This document shows, piece by piece, positions 35,681-38,475 of a stretch of 38,475 bases of DNA. The notes beneath the pieces were generated by a model that had not been told where the DNA came from, did not search any database, and saw nothing but the letters and a program-made list of their open reading frames with translations. Position numbers and translations under genes: made by a program. Source of the DNA: Ruminococcus sp. 210702-SL.1.03 (lineage in GTDB: Bacteria > Bacillota > Clostridia > Oscillospirales > Ruminococcaceae); NCBI RefSeq assembly GCF_020559915.1, contig NZ_JAJCLZ010000019.1:1-38475 (forward strand), in the 5' to 3' direction. The stretch's first letter is position 1. Each line of letters starts with the position of its first letter.

Positions 35681-35715
35681 TTCCCCTCTTGCATAGCGCA
35701 GGAGGGGAATTTTCA
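35681..35715 (+). terminator. Second hairpin, TTCCCCTC/GAGGGGAA
   Basis: A perfect 8-bp stem (35681-35688 with 35702-35709) with T-rich sequence after it on the plus strand. It backs up the small RNA terminator; it also lies just after the stop of the minus-strand membrane protein gene. Confidence 0.6.
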
Positions 35716-35716
35716 T

Positions 35717-35881
35717 TTATTCGGCTTTGTGGTCGTTTTGGTCGTCCTTGCGGAGAAGATGTTCGCTGAGCGCTTTGAGCTGCTTGTCTACGCTCTCCAT
35801 ATACTGCTCTATCTTGACTATCATCAAAACAAGGATAAGCAGTATAACTATCAGGCATATGCCTATCACCATTCCGTCCAT
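35717..35881 (-). CDS. Small single-span membrane protein, 54 residues
   Basis: A short ORF with an AGGGGG site 9 nt before its ATG. It begins MDGMVIGICL, has one strongly hydrophobic helix (about 4-22, mostly I/L/V) and then a charged, coiled-coil-like tail with KIEQYMESVDKQLKALSE and the end KDDQNDHKAE. It starts 14 bp after the nuclease gene and is co-oriented, so they form an operon. Such one-helix proteins are common in phages and islands as toxins, holin-like or anchoring factors; nothing here decides. No family recognised. Confidence 0.7.
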   Translation of the reverse strand: MDGMVIGICLIVILLILVLMIVKIEQYMESVDKQLKALSEHLLRKDDQNDHKAE

Positions 35882-35894
35882 GCTGTGTGCCCCC

Positions 35895-36983
35895 TTAGTT
35901 TATAAATCTGCTGATAGAAACTGCAAGAGACTCTTTAAGACCCTCTATGTCATAAACATTCGCTATCGGATATTTGACTTCTTTTTTGTCTTTGTCGGGA
36001 ATGATAAGGAACTTGTTAGAAGAATTAAAGTAGAATCTGCATATCCACTTTGTTGTCTTGCCTTTATAAAGTATCGCCATGTAACGCTCGTTGTCTTTAT
36101 ATGTTATATCATTCATGTCGGCAACGTCTTTGAGCAGGTTCTTGACGATAAAGAACGCTTCAAGCTCTTCCTCAGTAGTTACTATCTTGCTGACCTTTTC
36201 GGGAGAAGCCGGAGTTTCCGCAGCAGCTTGTGGGGCGGCATTTTCTGTCTGTTCAGTACTGTCGTGTAAGTCTTGGTTGCCTAAAGCTGCCTTTATTTTA
36301 TCATTCATAAGCTCAGTGATGTAGTTATTAAGCGCCTTTTTAAGTATCGGCTTGAACCTATCTACTACGCTCTGCGTGCGTACGCCATCGTATGCTCTTG
36401 ATAAAAACAGCTTTACAAAATCGTCAGTAGGATTTTGCAATTGAGCGGCAAAAACAGCTTTAAACTCGTTGGTATATTTAAGCTCAGAAGCGACATTGAA
36501 GATAGAGTCTACATCAAAATTTGACTTGCCGAATTTTTTAAGCTCCGCTACCTGCGTTTCCTTTATGTCTAGTATGTCTATCTCGAGAAACGGCTTTTCG
36601 TCCATCTTATTGCACTCGTCAAGGTCGGTATAAAACTTGTATATCCTGCCGTTAGTGAGTATAGCGAACTTAGCTTTAGATGTAGCAAAGTATCTGAATA
36701 GCTGGCTGTCATGTTTGCCGAGCGGTTCACCTATCCATTTACACTCTATAAGTATAACGGGTTCGCCGTTGTTAAGTATGGCGTAGTCTACCTTTTCGCC
36801 CTTCTTGATACCGACGTCGGCGGTAAACTCGGGCATAAACTCATCGGGGTTGAAAACGTCGTAGCCGAGCAGTGCGAAAAAAGGCATGATGATAGATGTT
36901 TTTGTAGCTTCCTCAGTAGGCAAACTGTCTTTAAGGCTGTCAACGCGCTTAGAAAACTGTTTGATCTGGTCTATAAAGTCCAT
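35895..36983 (-). CDS. Lone HsdR-N-like nuclease domain protein
   Basis: A 362-residue protein whose N-terminal 190 residues match the type I restriction HsdR N-terminal PD-(D/E)xK fold: T-x-x-S-x-I-M-P-F-F (28-36), D66 (KVDYAIL) and E80-C-K82 (ILIECKW). A Gln/Ala-rich linker (about 245-275) leads to a C-terminal domain (about 285-362) with FFIVKNLLKD and WICRFYFN, seen in island proteins annotated as type I restriction endonuclease-like. No helicase, methylase or S gene is adjacent. Strong promoter at 37016-37044 and GGGAGG before the ATG. It may be an anti-phage or exclusion nuclease of the island; the function is not established. Confidence 0.82.
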   Translation of the reverse strand: MDFIDQIKQFSKRVDSLKDSLPTEEATKTSIIMPFFALLGYDVFNPDEFMPEFTADVGIKKGEKVDYAILNNGEPVILIECKWIGEPLGKHDSQLFRYFATSKAKFAILTNGRIYKFYTDLDECNKMDEKPFLEIDILDIKETQVAELKKFGKSNFDVDSIFNVASELKYTNEFKAVFAAQLQNPTDDFVKLFLSRAYDGVRTQSVVDRFKPILKKALNNYITELMNDKIKAALGNQDLHDSTEQTENAAPQAAAETPASPEKVSKIVTTEEELEAFFIVKNLLKDVADMNDITYKDNERYMAILYKGKTTKWICRFYFNSSNKFLIIPDKDKKEVKYPIANVYDIEGLKESLAVSISRFIN

Positions 36984-37015
36984 AGAACTTCCTCCCTATG
37001 TTTGATTTATACAAT

Positions 37016-37044
37016 ATTATACATCATTTCGCACAATTTGTCAA
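37016..37044 (-). promoter_or_regulatory. Promoter of the lone nuclease operon
   Basis: On the minus strand TTGACA (37039-37044), 17 bp, TATAAT (37016-37021). Confidence 0.85.
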
Positions 37045-37088
37045 GAAAATATATAAATAATTAGTATATTTTACATGGTTAAATTTTC

Positions 37089-37739
37089 TCACAGCGCGCT
37101 CATAAAGAACACAGCCTTGCCGAGAATGTGTATGTGGTTCAGCTCCTCGCCTATGTATACCAGCGGGTCGAACGCCGAGTTTTCGGGGTTGAGTATAAGC
37201 TTGTTCTGCTCGGGGTAGTAGTAAACGCGTTTGAGGGTGGCTTCGTCCTCGATTATGACGGCGGCGATGTCGCCGTTCTCGACCATCGGCATTTTCTTAA
37301 TGAACACAAGGTCGCCGTCGTAAATGCGCGCGTTTATCATACTCTCGCCCTTAGCTTTTAGGCAAAAATCCGCCTTGATGTCGCTGTCAGCCATGACGTA
37401 AGTTTCCTTGTCCTCGTCCGCGTATATTGGCTCGCCGCAGGCTATCTCGCCCAGCATGGGGAACTTTTTGAGCGCAAGCGGCTTGATGTTGTCGAATCTG
37501 TCGAAGATGGTTTCTTCGTCGGCGGCTTCGCCCGAATTTATCTGCGGCGTCATGCCGAGCAGATAGTCTACTGAGCAGTTATAAAAATTAGCAAGCTGTA
37601 GAAGTACTTCTGAATTAGGTTCGCGCTCGTTTTTTTCGTATCCCACATATGTAGTATATGGAATGCCCAACTGCTGAGCAGCCTGCTTCATATTCAATTT
37701 TCTTTTTTGTCTTAGCTCTTTAAGTCTGTTGTCGAACAT
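37089..37739 (-). CDS. XRE-S24 repressor (LexA/CI-like)
   Basis: A 216-residue repressor: an N-terminal HTH_3 domain (about 3-62, KQAAQQLGIPYTTYVGYEKN) and a C-terminal S24 self-cleaving domain with a cleavage-like A100-C101-G102 and catalytic S133 (KGESM) and K170 (ATLKR). Proteins of this type hold a phage or ICE silent and are cleaved after RecA activation. The start is the ATG at 37739 behind GAGGTG; upstream extensions run into the promoter. It diverges from a Cro-like gene across an operator region with GCGTA/TACGC boxes, the classical lysogeny-type switch. Probably controls excision and transfer of this island. Confidence 0.93.
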   Translation of the reverse strand: MFDNRLKELRQKRKLNMKQAAQQLGIPYTTYVGYEKNEREPNSEVLLQLANFYNCSVDYLLGMTPQINSGEAADEETIFDRFDNIKPLALKKFPMLGEIACGEPIYADEDKETYVMADSDIKADFCLKAKGESMINARIYDGDLVFIKKMPMVENGDIAAVIIEDEATLKRVYYYPEQNKLILNPENSAFDPLVYIGEELNHIHILGKAVFFMSAL

Positions 37740-37772
37740 AGTGAACACCTCGTTCATTTTCTGTTGAGTAAT

Positions 37773-37944
37773 ATTATACACTATATGCGTAACATTGTCA
37801 AGCGTTTTATAGGCAGTGTTACGCATTTTGTATACTATAACCAAAAAAAGACTTTACTCTTTGTGCGTATTTTTACGCAAACGGGTATTGACAAATACGC
37901 AAAAAGCGTATATAATTGAAAACAGGAAATACGCAATTCGCGTA
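37773..37944. promoter_or_regulatory. Divergent promoter/operator region of the repressor switch
   Basis: Repressor promoter (minus): TTGACA 37796-37801, 17 bp, TATAAT 37773-37778, with GCGTAAC (37787-37793) in the spacer and GTTACGC (37818-37824) upstream. Cro-like promoter (plus): TTGACA 37888-37893, 17 bp, TATAAT 37911-37916, with TACGC-5-GCGTA (37896-37910) filling the spacer. More boxes lie at 37865-37878 (GCGTA-4-TACGC) and 37930-37944 (TACGC-5-GCGTA). Three palindromes and two half-sites in 170 bp. Confidence 0.88.
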
Positions 37945-37964
37945 TTGAAAGGAGGGTGAAAAGA

Positions 37965-38195
37965 ATGACGGACAAGTACAAATATCCAAATATCGAAGCA
38001 GAGAGAGTACGCCACAATATGTCGCAGGACGATCTATCAAAGAAGCTCGGCACAGGCAGAAAGACGTATTATAATTGGCTCGACACGGGAAATATCCCCG
38101 TACCTGCGCTGATGTCGCTTGCCGAGATGTTTGACTGCTCGGTAGATTATCTGCTTGGAAAAACAAGAAACCCTGCCCCTTATCCAAAGGTGTGA
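37965..38195 (+). CDS. Cro-like XRE helix-turn-helix protein
   Basis: A 76-residue protein with an HTH_3 domain (DDLSKKLGTGRKTYYNWLDTG) and the typical SVDYLLGKT end shared with the S24 repressor opposite. The ATG at 37965 has AAAGGAGGG 8 nt upstream; an in-frame GTG at 37956 is too close. As the first gene of the rightward transcript it is the likely Cro-type antagonist of the S24 repressor and an early regulator of the island. Confidence 0.85.
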   Translation: MTDKYKYPNIEAERVRHNMSQDDLSKKLGTGRKTYYNWLDTGNIPVPALMSLAEMFDCSVDYLLGKTRNPAPYPKV

Positions 38196-38219
38196 GGGGA
38201 GATCAGGAGGTAAACCACA

Positions 38220-38475
38220 ATGAAGAAATACAACTGTAATAACACGCTGGAATATGTGCACGAAGCAGCCCGTATGTGCAGAGCGTTCGATAAGTTCGAT
38301 GACTGCGATGGCTGTCCGCTTGCTAAAAAGTCGTGCAGAATATTCGATATCACGTCCGAGCACATCAGACGTGTGCAGGCATGGTCGGACGCACACCCCG
38401 AAATCACGCTGACCGACAAGCAGGTCGAGATCTTTAAGGCGCTTGACTTGCTAGGGTTCAGATACATTGCAAAGG
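38220..38475 (+). CDS. Partial early gene, cysteine-containing protein
   Basis: The ORF starts at an ATG 6 nt after CAGGAGG and runs off the window's right edge (85 codons seen). It begins MKKYNCNNTLEYVHEAARMC and has a cysteine group C-D-G-C...C (about residues 37-47) that could bind metal, then a helical region. It sits 24 bp after the Cro-like gene in the same direction. Family not recognised; probably an early gene of the island. Confidence 0.75.
   Translation, partial: MKKYNCNNTLEYVHEAARMCRAFDKFDDCDGCPLAKKSCRIFDITSEHIRRVQAWSDAHPEITLTDKQVEIFKALDLLGFRYIAK

Noticed and set aside
35676..35858. A 60-codon minus-strand frame overlapping the small membrane protein gene
   Set aside because: Polar, no ribosome binding site; the overlapping 54-codon frame has a ribosome binding site, a clear transmembrane helix and operon spacing.
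1..38475. CRISPR arrays, rRNA genes, insertion sequences, retrons or diversity-generating elements
   Set aside because: No regularly spaced repeats, no rRNA motifs, no transposase and no reverse transcriptase found on reading both strands.

Overview
The window looks like a chromosome segment of a low-to-mid GC Gram-positive anaerobe, most likely a Clostridia member of the Ruminococcus/Oscillospiraceae type. The basis is strong AGGAGG-type ribosome binding sites, TTGACA-17-TATAAT promoters, the rnj-gdpP-rplI-dnaB-tilS-ftsH gene run, and mobile modules of a kind common in gut Clostridia. This placement is an inference; no 16S rRNA gene is present.

Layout. (A) 1-11.6 kb is an accessory island. 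At the left end, on the minus strand, is a restriction-modification operon: a nuclease-methylase fusion, a two-TRD specificity subunit, and two HEPN-domain genes that both look frameshifted near their N-termini. Next is a divergent zinc-ribbon gene with repeated GCGTA/TACGC boxes in its promoter. A plus-strand mobilisation/replication module follows: DUF3987 protein, small HTH protein, CHC2 zinc-finger primase fragment, a structured 430-bp oriT-like region, a MobV relaxase with an internal deletion, and a tyrosine integrase whose promoter lies inside a perfect 14-bp inverted repeat. The integrase abuts the 3' end of rpsI. (B) 11.7-34.3 kb is core chromosome: rpsI and rplM, an acyltransferase, a nucleotidyltransferase/phosphohexomutase-like protein that has lost its signature loops, RNase J with an in-frame mini-ORF in its leader, gdpP, rplI, dnaB, tilS, ftsH, an ECF sigma/membrane-partner pair, a GtrA/flavoprotein/glycosyltransferase cell-envelope cluster, a GH13 glucosidase, tRNA-Thr(GGT), thioredoxin and tRNA-Ser(GGA). 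(C) 34.3 kb to the right edge is a second island that starts at tRNA-Ser. It has a tyrosine integrase, a probable divergent small RNA under a promoter with a perfect 18-bp palindrome, a 54-residue membrane protein, a lone HsdR-N-like nuclease, an S24/LexA-like repressor with a divergent Cro-like gene across a multi-operator region, and the start of a further early gene.

How it works together. Both islands carry integrases placed at conserved targets (the rpsI 3' end and tRNA-Ser), and both carry nuclease-type defence genes. Island C carries an SOS-type repressor switch. The same GCGTA/TACGC half-sites occur in the zinc-ribbon promoter of island A and in the repressor switch of island C, 31 kb apart, suggesting related or cross-acting repressors. 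The core block joins translation (L13, S9, L9, tRNAs), RNA decay (RNase J), c-di-AMP turnover (GdpP), replication (DnaB), tRNA modification (TilS) and membrane proteolysis (FtsH).

The strongest candidates for new biology are the RM-HEPN-HEPN defence cluster, the IR-enclosed integrase promoter, the small RNA beside the island C integrase, and the covarying tandem hairpins upstream of the relaxase gene.
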